Assembly: GCA_035534615.1 (NCBI GenBank)
Contig: DATLRO010000084.1
Coordinates: forward strand, 1-14,842
From: JAGWRA01 sp035534615
GTDB lineage: Bacteria > Acidobacteriota > Vicinamibacteria > Vicinamibacterales > CAVVIG01
Direction: 5' to 3'
DNA length: 14,842 bases
Shown: one piece after another, positions 6,511-13,195 of the stretch
How the letters are laid out: every line of letters starts with the position of its first letter
Position numbering within the stretch: position 1 is the first letter of the stretch
Program-made: the position numbers and the translations under genes
Notes under the pieces: model-generated
Told to the model about the DNA's origin: nothing
The model's database searches: none
The model's input: only the letters and a program-made list of their open reading frames with translations

Positions 6511-8142
6511 ATGCGCGGCCTGATGATGGACTCCGCCCTGACCGTGCCCGCCATCCTCCGGCGCGCCGAGACGCTCTTCGGCGCGCGCGACGTCGTCAGC
6601 CGCCGGGCGGACCGCCGCCTGCACCGCTCGACCTACGCGGCGTGCGGCGCCCGGGCCCGCCGGCTCGCCGCCGCGCTCCGGCGGCTCGGCGTCGCGCCGG
6701 GCGACCGGGTCGCCACCCTCTGCTGGAATCACGCCGCCCACCTCGAGGCGTACTTCGGCATCCCGCTGGCCGGCGGCGTGATCCACACGCTGAACCTCCG
6801 CCTGCCGCCCGAGGATCTCGCCTACATCATCAATCACGCCGGCGACCGCGTCCTGATCGTCGACGCCTCGCTGCTCCCGCTGTTCGAGCGCATCAAGGAC
6901 CTCGTCGCCCTGCCGCACACGATCGTCGTCGGCGAACACGGCAGCCTGACGCCCGACCTGCTCGACTACGACAGGCTGCTGGACCAGGCCGACCCGGCGC
7001 CCGTCGATCTTCCCGAGCCGGACGAACGGGACGCCGCCGCCATGTGCTATACGACCGGCACGACCGGCCGGCCGAAGGGGGTGCTCTACTCGCACCGGGC
7101 GCTGGTGCTGCACTCGCTCGCCATCGCCCTCCCCGACGCGCTCGACCTCCGAGAAGCCGACACGATCCTCCCGGTCGTCCCGATGTTTCACGCCAACGCG
7201 TGGGGACTGCCGTACACCGCGGCGCTGGTCGGCGCGAAGCTCGTGCTGCCCGGCCCGTACCTCGATCCGCCCAGCCTCGTCGATCTGTTCCAGGCCGAGC
7301 GCGTGACGATCGCGGCCGGCGTGCCGACGATCTGGATGGGGCTGCTGCAGCTGCTCGACGATCGTCCGGGCGCCTGGGATCTCTCCGCCCTGCGGGCGCT
7401 CCTCGTCGGCGGCTCGGCCGCGCCGCAGGCGATGATCGAGGCGTTCGATCGGCGCCACGGCCTGCAGATCGTGCACGCCTGGGGCATGACGGAGACGACC
7501 CCCGCCGGCACCGTGTCGCGGCTCGCCCCCGATCAGGCCGGCGAGCCGGGGGAGGAACGCTATCGCAGCCGGGCGCGGCAGGGACGGCCGCTGCCGTTCA
7601 TCGAGATCCGTGCGCGCGGCGACGACGGCCTGGTGCCGTGGGACGGCCGGACGATGGGCGAGCTGGAAGTGCGGGGACCGTGGGTCGCCGGCGCGTACTT
7701 CGACGCGCCCGACTCCTCCGATCGCTTCACGGACGATGGCTGGTTCCGGACCGGCGACATCGTGACCATCGACGCGCGCGGCTCCATCGCGCTCACGGAC
7801 CGCGCGAAGGATCTCATCAAGTCGGGCGGCGAGTGGATCAGCTCGGTGGCGCTGGAGAACGCGCTGATGGGCCACCCGGACGTGGCCGAAGCGGCGGTCG
7901 TGCCGACGGCCGACGCCCGCTGGGGCGAGCGGCCGCTGGCGGTCGTCGTGGTGAAGCCCGGCCGGACCGTGACGGCCGATGCGCTGCGGGCGTTCCTGGC
8001 CCCCGCCTTTCCGAAGTGGTGGCTGCCCGAGGCGGTCGAGTTCGTGAGCGAGATTCCGCGGACGTCGGCCGGCAAGTTCAAGAAGTCCGCGCTGCGGGAG
8101 CGATTCGGGGGCGCCCGGCCGCCGGAGACCCGCGACCCGTAA
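6511..8142 (+). CDS. AMP-forming acyl-CoA ligase (AlkK-like fatty-acid-CoA ligase)
   Basis: This 543-residue enzyme should activate a fatty acid to its acyl-CoA through an acyl-adenylate, using ATP and CoA. All core adenylate-forming motifs are visible: the P-loop YTTGTTGRPKG (residues 180-190), HAWGMTET (322-329), GWFRTGDI (410-417), the hinge DRAKDLIKSGGEWIS (430-444), and PRTSAGKFKK (516-525) with the catalytic lysine at 522. The segment PMFHANAWGLPYTA is typical of the medium/long-chain AlkK-like branch, so a fatty acid is the probable substrate, but chain length cannot be read from sequence. It starts at ATG 6511, with GAGGTG four bases upstream; a second in-frame ATG at 6523 is possible. 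It appears monocistronic and converges on pncB with a 9-bp gap. It is likely cytoplasmic or membrane-associated. Confidence 0.95.
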   Translation: MRGLMMDSALTVPAILRRAETLFGARDVVSRRADRRLHRSTYAACGARARRLAAALRRLGVAPGDRVATLCWNHAAHLEAYFGIPLAGGVIHTLNLRLPPEDLAYIINHAGDRVLIVDASLLPLFERIKDLVALPHTIVVGEHGSLTPDLLDYDRLLDQADPAPVDLPEPDERDAAAMCYTTGTTGRPKGVLYSHRALVLHSLAIALPDALDLREADTILPVVPMFHANAWGLPYTAALVGAKLVLPGPYLDPPSLVDLFQAERVTIAAGVPTIWMGLLQLLDDRPGAWDLSALRALLVGGSAAPQAMIEAFDRRHGLQIVHAWGMTETTPAGTVSRLAPDQAGEPGEERYRSRARQGRPLPFIEIRARGDDGLVPWDGRTMGELEVRGPWVAGAYFDAPDSSDRFTDDGWFRTGDIVTIDARGSIALTDRAKDLIKSGGEWISSVALENALMGHPDVAEAAVVPTADARWGERPLAVVVVKPGRTVTADALRAFLAPAFPKWWLPEAVEFVSEIPRTSAGKFKKSALRERFGGARPPETRDP

Positions 8143-8151
8143 GCCGCCGTC

Positions 8152-9522
8152 TCAGGTCCGCGCCCGGTGCGCCGCCTCGATCTCCGCGCCGATCTGCTGG
8201 GTGAGCGCGTCGAGGCGGGGACTGATGTCGACCGGATAGGCCGACGGCGCCTCGAGGCGGCGGACGCCGGCCGGCAGCTCGTCGCGCCCGGCCCGGCAGG
8301 CCGCCTGCGTCTCGGTCATCGACGGTGACGCCGCCGTCCGCCGTCCGCCCTCCATCGCCAGCCGGAGCAGCGGCCGTCCGCCGGCCGGGGCGCTCTCGTC
8401 GGCCAGGCCGATGACGTCGCGGCGCGCGCGACCGTCCTCGACGACGCGCCACACCTGCTTGCAACCCGGGTACGAGTGCTTGCCCGTGCTCAGCTTCAGC
8501 GTGGGGACGCGCTGGCCGTCCCGTTCCACTTCCACGAGCTTGTAGACCCCCCCCAGCGCGGGCGCGTCGCTGGACGTGCTCAGCGCCGTGCCGACGCCGA
8601 ACCCGTTCACCGGCGCCCGGGCGCGCACCATCGCGGCGATGCGCTCCTCGTCCAGATCGCCGCTGACGAAGATGCCGGTCTCCCGCAGCCCGCCCGCGTC
8701 GAGCATGCGCCGGGCGTCCCGGCTGAGCGCGATGAAATCGCCGCTGTCGAGACGGACGGCGGCCGGCTTCAGGCCCGCGGCGACGATCTGCCGGATCGCG
8801 TCGAGCGTGTCGTACGTGTCGACGAGCAGCACCGCGTGGCTGCCGTAGAGATCGCAGTACCGCCTGAACGCCTCGAGCTCGTCCTCGAACGTCATCACCC
8901 ACGAGTGCGCCATCGTCCCCGACACCGGGATGCCGAAGTGATGGCCCGCTTCGACGTTGGACGTGCCGGCGCAGCCGCCGATGAAGGCGGCGCGCGCCGC
9001 GTACAGGCCCGCGTCGAGCCCGTGCGCGCGGCGGCTGCCGAACTCGATGACCGCGCGCCCCTCGGCCGCGTCGACGATCCGCGCCGCCTTGCTGGCGATC
9101 GAGGTCTGAAACGTGATGAGGGCGAGCAGCGCCGTCTCGACCAGCTGCGCTTCCGGCGCCGGCGCCGTGACGCGGAGGATCGGCTCCTGCGCGAAGACCG
9201 GCGTCCCTTCGTCCAGGGCCCAGACGTCGCCGGTGAAGCGGAACGCCGGCAGATCGCGCTCGAAGAAGGAGTCGGCCACGCGACGGAGCGCCGGGACCGT
9301 GCGCAGGTACGCGATCTGCGCGGGCGTGAACGCCAGGCCTTCCAGGTAGTCGAGCGCCTGCGCGAGGCCGGCCGCGATGAGGTACGCGCGCCGCGGCGGC
9401 AGCGTGCGGGCGTAGAGCTCGAACGAGCTGCGGCCGGTGATGCCGCCGGCGAGGTAGCCGGCCATCATCGTCAATTCATAGAGATCGGTGGCGAGGGCGC
9501 GGGAGGGGACGGGCGCATCCAT
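8152..9522 (-). CDS. pncB: Nicotinate phosphoribosyltransferase
   Basis: PncB converts nicotinate and phosphoribosyl pyrophosphate to nicotinate mononucleotide, the first step of the Preiss-Handler NAD salvage route. The 456-residue protein has the family N-terminus ATDLYELTMM (11-20). It also shows EFGSRRAHG (160-168), GTSNVEAG (186-193), GTMAHSWVM with the probable phosphorylated histidine H206, VRLDSGD (256-262), and FGVGTALSTSSDAP (308-321). LSTGKHSYPGCKQVWR (344-359) is typical of the PncB2-like branch. The start at 9522 fits the family N-terminus. An extended -10 lies just upstream, so the mRNA leader would be nearly absent. It is divergent from mntH and convergent with the acyl-CoA ligase. 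Confidence 0.97.
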   Translation of the reverse strand: MDAPVPSRALATDLYELTMMAGYLAGGITGRSSFELYARTLPPRRAYLIAAGLAQALDYLEGLAFTPAQIAYLRTVPALRRVADSFFERDLPAFRFTGDVWALDEGTPVFAQEPILRVTAPAPEAQLVETALLALITFQTSIASKAARIVDAAEGRAVIEFGSRRAHGLDAGLYAARAAFIGGCAGTSNVEAGHHFGIPVSGTMAHSWVMTFEDELEAFRRYCDLYGSHAVLLVDTYDTLDAIRQIVAAGLKPAAVRLDSGDFIALSRDARRMLDAGGLRETGIFVSGDLDEERIAAMVRARAPVNGFGVGTALSTSSDAPALGGVYKLVEVERDGQRVPTLKLSTGKHSYPGCKQVWRVVEDGRARRDVIGLADESAPAGGRPLLRLAMEGGRRTAASPSMTETQAACRAGRDELPAGVRRLEAPSAYPVDISPRLDALTQQIGAEIEAAHRART

Positions 9523-9531
9523 CTCTGCCGC

Positions 9532-9540
9532 ATGCTACCA
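9532..9540 (-). promoter_or_regulatory. Extended -10 promoter of pncB
   Basis: On the minus strand TGGTAGCAT (9540-9532) fits the extended -10 pattern TGnTAnnnT. The predicted transcription start, about 7 nt on, is near 9525, only about 3 nt before the ATG at 9522. No Shine-Dalgarno is present, so translation would be leaderless or nearly so. Confidence 0.5.
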
Positions 9541-9586
9541 CGCAGGGAGCCGCGGACCGGCGGCGCGGGACGGACGCAGCTGATCC

Positions 9587-9615
9587 TTGACGGAAACTTT
9601 GACCGAACATAGAAT
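9587..9615 (+). promoter_or_regulatory. Near-consensus sigma70 promoter of mntH
   Basis: TTGACG (9587-9592) and TAGAAT (9610-9615) are separated by exactly 17 nt, each matching five of six consensus bases. The predicted transcription start is near 9622. This is the best sigma70-like promoter in the window, and the surrounding DNA turns abruptly AT-rich. Confidence 0.8.
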
Positions 9616-9638
9616 GATTTTTGATTCTTCAAATTTCA
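9615..9638. promoter_or_regulatory. Candidate operator: AT-rich palindrome over the mntH start site
   Basis: A 24-bp imperfect palindrome is centred between 9626 and 9627: TTTGA, a 4-nt spacer, TCAAA, each side then separated by TT from an outer TGA/TCA pair. Sixteen of its twenty half-site bases pair symmetrically. It begins at the last base of the -10 box and covers the predicted transcription start, the classic place for a repressor. Because mntH homologues are usually controlled by metal-sensing MntR/DtxR or Fur/Mur proteins, I infer a metal-responsive operator. It does not match an MntR, Fur or DtxR box that I can recall exactly. Confidence 0.5.
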
Positions 9639-9662
9639 GACAGCCTCATTACCAGCCGTCCC

Positions 9663-11015
9663 ATGTCTGCCCCCCGACGCCGCCCGGCGTCTTCCTCGAT
9701 GTGGTCCGCCACCGATTCGAGCGTCAGCCTGCCCGAAGTGCACGGCACGATCCCGATTCCGCTGAACGCCGGCTTCTGGCGCAAGTTCTTCGCGTTCGCC
9801 GGCCCGGGCTTCCTGGTGGCGGTCGGCTACATGGACCCGGGCAACTGGGCGACCGATCTCGCCGGCGGCGCGCGCTTCGGCTACGCGCTGCTGAGCGTCG
9901 TCATGATCTCGAACCTGATGGCGATCCTGCTGCAGGCGCTCTCCGCGCGGCTGGGAATCGCCAGCGGCCGGGATCTGGCGCAGGCGTGCCGCGATCACTA
10001 CTCGCGCCCGACAACGATCGTGCTGTGGATCGGGTGCGAGATCGCGATTGCCGCGTGCGACCTGGCCGAGGTGATCGGCTCGGCGGTCGCGCTGCAGCTG
10101 CTGTTCGGGCTGCCGCTCATCTGGGGCGTCTGCCTGACGGCGTCGGACGTGCTCATCGTGCTGTACCTGCAGCGCCACGGCTTCCGGTACATCGAGGCGT
10201 TCGTCCTCACGCTGATCGCCGTCATCGCCTGCGCGTTCGGAGTCGAGCTGTGGCTGTCGCGCCCGGACATGCTCGCGGTCGCCCGGGGCTTCATCCCGCA
10301 CGCCTCCGTCGTCACGAACCCGGACATGCTGTACATCGCCATCGGCATCCTGGGGGCGACGGTGATGCCGCACAACCTGTACCTGCATTCGTCGATCGTG
10401 CAGACGCGCAAGTACACCGACTCGGTGGCCAGCAAGCGCGAGGCGATCAACTTCGCCTCGCTCGACTCGGCCGTGGCGCTGATGTCGGCGCTGTTCATCA
10501 ACGCGGCGATCCTGGTGATGGCGGCCGCCGTGTTCCATGGCACCGGGCACGAGGATGTCGCCGAGATCGGCCAGGCCTACAGGCTGCTGGCGCCGCTGCT
10601 CGGCACCGGCATGGCCAGCGTCCTGTTCGCCGTCGCCCTGCTGGCGTCGGGCCAGAACGCGACGCTGACCGGCACGCTCGCCGGCCAGATCGTCATGGAA
10701 GGCTTCATCAACATCCGGCTGCGCCCGTGGCTGCGCCGGCTCATCACCCGCCTGCTCGCCATCGTGCCGACGATCCTCGTCGTGGCGCTGTATGGCGACA
10801 AGGGGGCCGGGCCGCTGCTGATCCTGAGCCAGGTCGTCCTGAGCCTCCAGCTCTCGTTCGCCGTGTTCCCGCTCGTCCAGTTCACCAGCGATCCGGCGAA
10901 GATGGGGACGTTCGCCAGTCCCCGCTGGCTGAAGTGGCTGGCCTGGCTGACCGCGGTGGTGATTGCCGTGCTGAACGCCTGGCTGCTCTATCAGGTGGCG
11001 ATCGGCGCGGTATGA
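9663..11015 (+). CDS. mntH: Nramp family divalent metal (Mn/Fe) transporter
   Basis: This proton-coupled inner-membrane transporter imports Mn(II) and possibly Fe(II). It has 450 residues from the chosen ATG and about eleven membrane segments. The metal site in helix 1 is intact as DPGN (D58-N61, within GYMDPGNWATDLAGG), and the helix 6 motif is intact as MPHN (M235-H237, within GATVMPHNLYLHS). ACDLAEVIGSA (131-141) and SGQNATLTGTLAGQ are also standard. A TTG at 9621 in the same frame lies on the predicted transcription start and is rejected; ATG 9663 and ATG 9699 both lack a Shine-Dalgarno, so the start is uncertain by 12 codons. Regulation is probably by the palindrome at 9615-9638. The stop overlaps an ATGATG that lies in the frame of the following stress protein gene. 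Confidence 0.95.
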   Translation: MSAPRRRPASSSMWSATDSSVSLPEVHGTIPIPLNAGFWRKFFAFAGPGFLVAVGYMDPGNWATDLAGGARFGYALLSVVMISNLMAILLQALSARLGIASGRDLAQACRDHYSRPTTIVLWIGCEIAIAACDLAEVIGSAVALQLLFGLPLIWGVCLTASDVLIVLYLQRHGFRYIEAFVLTLIAVIACAFGVELWLSRPDMLAVARGFIPHASVVTNPDMLYIAIGILGATVMPHNLYLHSSIVQTRKYTDSVASKREAINFASLDSAVALMSALFINAAILVMAAAVFHGTGHEDVAEIGQAYRLLAPLLGTGMASVLFAVALLASGQNATLTGTLAGQIVMEGFINIRLRPWLRRLITRLLAIVPTILVVALYGDKGAGPLLILSQVVLSLQLSFAVFPLVQFTSDPAKMGTFASPRWLKWLAWLTAVVIAVLNAWLLYQVAIGAV

Positions 11016-11077
11016 TGGAGGCGCGGCCGGTTCCCCACCGGCGGCTCTCACGGTTCCGCCGTGCCTTGACGGCTCCC

Positions 11078-11082
11078 GGAGG
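11078..11082 (+). promoter_or_regulatory. Shine-Dalgarno that fixes a GTG start
   Basis: GGAGG lies 7 nt before the GTG at 11090. This is the best ribosome-binding site in the window and decides the start of the universal stress protein, whose family N-terminus (YRHILVALE) begins right there. Confidence 0.8.
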
Positions 11083-11089
11083 CGCCTGC

Positions 11090-11512
11090 GTGTACCGACA
11101 CATTCTCGTCGCCCTGGAGCACTCGGAGGCCGACCGCACGATCCTCGACCACGTCGGCGCGCTGGCGCGGCTGACCGGCGCGCGCCTGCTGCTCGTGCAC
11201 GTGGCCGACGGCTGGGCGGCGCGCAACTTCGACAAGCTCAAGCTGCGCGAGTCGGAGGAGATGCGCAACGACCGGGCGTACCTCGAGCAGACGGCCGAGG
11301 CGCTGCGCGCCGGCGGGCTGGCGGTCGACACCCGGCTGGCGATGGGCGACCCGGCGGAACAGCTGATCGCGGTGGCCGAAGAGGCGCAGGTCGACCTGAT
11401 CGCGATGGCGACCCACGGCCACCGGTTCATCAAGGATCTGGCGCTCGGCAGCACCGTGAGCCGGGTGCGCCACGAGGTGAAAGTCCCGGTGCTGCTGCTG
11501 CGCGCGCAGTAA
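11090..11512 (+). CDS. Universal stress protein, UspA family
   Basis: This 140-residue single USP domain has the usual Rossmann-like pattern: YRHILVALEHSEADRTILDH at the N-terminus, LLLVHVAD (33-40), GDPAEQLIAVAEE (86-98), VDLIAMATHGHR (101-112) and a final VPVLLLRA strand. The ATP-binding motif G-x2-G-x9-G(S/T) is altered: after THG110 the second glycine position is F113, although GST at 120-122 is kept, so nucleotide binding cannot be assumed. The start is GTG with GGAGG upstream. An in-frame ATG at 11012 overlapping the mntH stop could give a 26-residue longer form but lacks conservation. The 74-nt gap and shared strand suggest co-transcription with mntH, linking metal uptake to a stress response. 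Confidence 0.93.
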   Translation: MYRHILVALEHSEADRTILDHVGALARLTGARLLLVHVADGWAARNFDKLKLRESEEMRNDRAYLEQTAEALRAGGLAVDTRLAMGDPAEQLIAVAEEAQVDLIAMATHGHRFIKDLALGSTVSRVRHEVKVPVLLLRAQ

Positions 11513-11545
11513 CCACGGTCCGCCCCGTCCCGTCCCTGTCCATCC

Positions 11546-11575
11546 TTGTCGGGGCGGCCGCTTCCGCGCTAGGAT
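11546..11575 (+). promoter_or_regulatory. Promoter for a leaderless mRNA
   Basis: TTGTCG (11546-11551) and TAGGAT (11570-11575) are spaced by 18 nt. The expected transcription start, 7 nt after the -10 box, is 11582, which is the A of the ATG of the next gene. No Shine-Dalgarno is present. Confidence 0.55.
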
Positions 11576-11581
11576 GCCTTC

Positions 11582-12196
11582 ATGCTGGGCCCCGACCCCG
11601 TGCAGGATTCGCTGACCGACCCGCCGGCGCTGCACGCCCGGGCCATGGACAACCTGCGCTTCATCCGCGACACGATGGAGCGCGCCGGATCCTTCACCGC
11701 CGTCCCCGGCTGGGGCGGCGTCGCGATGGGGCTGACCGTGCTGGCCGTCGCCCCGCTCGCCGCCCTGCAGCCGACGGCGTCGCGCTGGCTCGCGGTCTGG
11801 ATCGCCGAAGCGGTCGTCGCGGTGGCCATCTCCAGCTCCGCCGTCATCCGCAAGGCCCGGCACGGCGGCACGTCGCTGCTCGCGGCCCCGGCGCAGAAGT
11901 TCGCGCTGAGCCTGTCGCCGCCGCTCGTCGCCGGCGCCCTGCTGACCGTGGTGCTCTACCGCGCCGGCCTGGCCGATCGGCTGCCGGGCATCTGGCTGCT
12001 GCTCTACGGCACCGGGGTCGTCGCCGGCGGCGCCTTCTCGGTGCGCATCGTCCCGGTGATGGGCCTCTGCTTCATGCTGGCGGGCGCCGCCGCCCTGTTC
12101 GGCCCGGCCGCCTGGGGCACCTGGTTCATGGCCGCGGGATTCGGCGGCCTGCACGTCCTGTTCGGCGCGCTGATTGCGAAGAGGTATGGCGGCTAA
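11582..12196 (+). CDS. Uncharacterised six-helix membrane protein
   Basis: This 204-residue protein has a soluble N-terminal stretch of about 45 residues containing MDNLRFIRDTMERAGSFTAVPG (residues 22-43). About six hydrophobic segments follow from residue 45 to 200, with a short basic end (AKRYGG). I do not recognise a named domain. The pairing of such a protein with a small winged-helix regulator is familiar to me from Acidobacteriota genomes, but that is recollection, not a search. The start at 11582 follows a -10 box so closely that the mRNA is probably leaderless; an internal ATG at 11645, in front of the conserved-looking segment, is the alternative. The stop overlaps the next gene by 11 bp, so the two are likely co-translated. 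The protein may sense or respond to a membrane signal; that is speculation. Confidence 0.85.
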   Translation: MLGPDPVQDSLTDPPALHARAMDNLRFIRDTMERAGSFTAVPGWGGVAMGLTVLAVAPLAALQPTASRWLAVWIAEAVVAVAISSSAVIRKARHGGTSLLAAPAQKFALSLSPPLVAGALLTVVLYRAGLADRLPGIWLLLYGTGVVAGGAFSVRIVPVMGLCFMLAGAAALFGPAAWGTWFMAAGFGGLHVLFGALIAKRYGG

Positions 12197-12575
12197 GCCC
12201 GGCTCGATGCGGCGCGACCGGATCCGCGATGACCGCGGCGACGCGGCCCCGGTGCGCCCGGCCGCGCCGGCCGCCCGGACCCCGCTCGACCTCGACCGCC
12301 TGATTCACGAACGGCTGCGGCTCGGCCTCGTCTCGGCGCTCGCCGTCAACGAGATGCTGACGTTCAACGACCTGAAGCGGCTGCTCCGCACCACCGACGG
12401 CAACCTGAGCGTGCACGCCCGCAAGCTCGAGGACGCGCAGTACATCACCTGCACCAAGTCGTTCGCGGGACGCCTCCCCCGCACGGAGTACCGCCTGACC
12501 GCCACCGGCCGCCGGGCGCTCGAGCGGTACCTCGGTCACATGGAGGCCATCATTCACGCGACGCGGGACAGGTAG
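12186..12575 (+). CDS. Winged-helix transcriptional regulator, HTH_34-like
   Basis: This 129-residue protein has a basic, Pro/Ala-rich N-terminal tail of about 35 residues and then one winged-helix domain. The domain runs LIHERLRLGLVSALAVNEMLTFNDLKRLL, then TTDGNLSVHARKLEDAQYI, then a wing containing KSFAGRLPRTEYRLTATGRRALERYL. This is the pattern of the HTH_34 (MarR/PadR-like) DNA-binding family. The start is the ATG at 12186, overlapping the preceding membrane protein gene by 11 bp. An upstream in-frame TTG at 12174 is less likely. It is probably a cytoplasmic regulator acting on its own promoter or on partner genes; target and ligand are unknown. The overlap suggests a functional pair with the membrane protein. 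Confidence 0.93.
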   Translation: MAAKPGSMRRDRIRDDRGDAAPVRPAAPAARTPLDLDRLIHERLRLGLVSALAVNEMLTFNDLKRLLRTTDGNLSVHARKLEDAQYITCTKSFAGRLPRTEYRLTATGRRALERYLGHMEAIIHATRDR

Positions 12576-12716
12576 CGCGGGCGCGCTCGGGGGCTCGCGT
12601 ACAGAACAACGCGCGGCCCGTGTGGGCCGCGCGTTCGGGAGCCGGGGTCTGGGGCGGGTCGAACAGGGGGTAGAAGAATGAAACCGGTGAGGTACTCGAT
12701 CGTACGGGCCTGAGAG
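12576..12716. other. Intergenic stretch with hairpin, no secure gene
   Basis: Apart from the hairpin at 12608-12635 I see no convincing coding sequence here. A very short plus-strand ORF (ATG at 12678, eleven residues, MKPVRYSIVRA) is present but has no support as a gene. Together with the doubtful ORF at 12717-12998 and the GC-rich DNA up to 13195, this makes about 620 bp with no certain gene. Confidence 0.6.
12608..12635 (-). terminator. Perfect 12-bp hairpin, probable minus-strand terminator
   Basis: AACGCGCGGCCC (12608-12619) and its exact reverse complement (12624-12635) flank a GTGT loop. On the minus strand the stem is followed by TTGTTCTGT, a T-rich tail; on the plus strand only TTCGGG follows. 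It therefore suits termination of minus-strand transcripts best, but it also lies 32 nt after the HTH gene stop and could block read-through in both directions. Confidence 0.6.
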
Positions 12717-12998
12717 TCAGCGACGCCGACGGCCAGCCCGACTGCCGCCCTGACGCCAATACACTGCCAGAAAGGAGCCGCCCGCCACGAGGACGGTGAC
12801 GGCAGACGCCGTCACCAGCACCAGACCCAACGTATCCGTCAGGCCCGCCGCCACCCCGACGCTGACGACCGCAAGAAAGAGCCCGCTGGCCAGAACCCCG
12901 GAATCCAATGAATGCTCCCTCAGAACCTCCCAATGATCACCGAGAGCCGGGTCATCCACAAGCCGAATGAACGCATGGCAGCCATCTGATTTCCACAT
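12717..12998 (-). CDS. Doubtful small two-helix membrane protein
   Basis: From the ATG at 12998 this encodes 93 residues: a polar N-terminal third, two hydrophobic segments (VLASGLFLAVVSVGVAAGL and LGLVLVTASAVTVLVAGGSFL) and a basic tail (RAGRRRR). That is a believable small inner-membrane topology, and a minus-strand hairpin with a T-rich tail lies about 80 nt downstream. Against it, there is no Shine-Dalgarno or clear promoter, and the third codon positions are visibly less GC-rich than in neighbouring genes, especially over the first 30 codons. The frame continues upstream to 13103 without added support. It could be a foreign or decaying gene, or chance. Confidence 0.35.
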   Translation of the reverse strand: MWKSDGCHAFIRLVDDPALGDHWEVLREHSLDSGVLASGLFLAVVSVGVAAGLTDTLGLVLVTASAVTVLVAGGSFLAVYWRQGGSRAGRRRR

Positions 12999-13116
12999 GA
13001 CTTTTCGCTGACAGCGATCGCCGATCGTCCGCCCGGACGGACCGCCGGCGGCACGCGGCCCGTCCCCGCCCTTGGAGAGGCCCGGCGCCGGCCGGATCGG
13101 CACGGCCGCCGTCCAG

Positions 13117-13145
13117 TTGCCACGGGCGGTCCGATGGTGTATCCA
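13117..13145 (+). promoter_or_regulatory. Weak candidate promoter for the methyltransferase gene
   Basis: TTGCCA (13117-13122) is followed after 17 nt by TATCCA (13140-13145). The -35 is good and the -10 poor. It would give a leader of roughly 45 nt to the ATG at 13196. Confidence 0.3.
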
Positions 13146-13195
13146 ATCGGCAGGCGCGCGCGCCCGACCACACCGGCCGCGCGCCGGGACCGATC

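Noticed and set aside
6483..8204. 573-codon plus-strand ORF and 509-codon minus-strand ORF (6346-7875) over the acyl-CoA ligase
   Set aside because: Both are out-of-frame shadows with Arg/Pro/Ala-rich composition, while the 6511 frame carries every adenylate-forming motif.
9621..9662. TTG at 9621 as the mntH start
   Set aside because: It lies at the predicted transcription start inside the palindrome and adds 14 residues with no family similarity.
9587..11512. 641-codon ORF apparently joining the mntH region to the stress protein
   Set aside because: Only the last 140 codons are meaningful. The rest reads mntH out of frame and is Arg-rich without membrane segments, so this is not a fusion protein.
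12678..12713. Eleven-residue plus-strand ORF MKPVRYSIVRA
   Set aside because: It is too short, has no recognised family and no convincing ribosome-binding site; it is probably chance.
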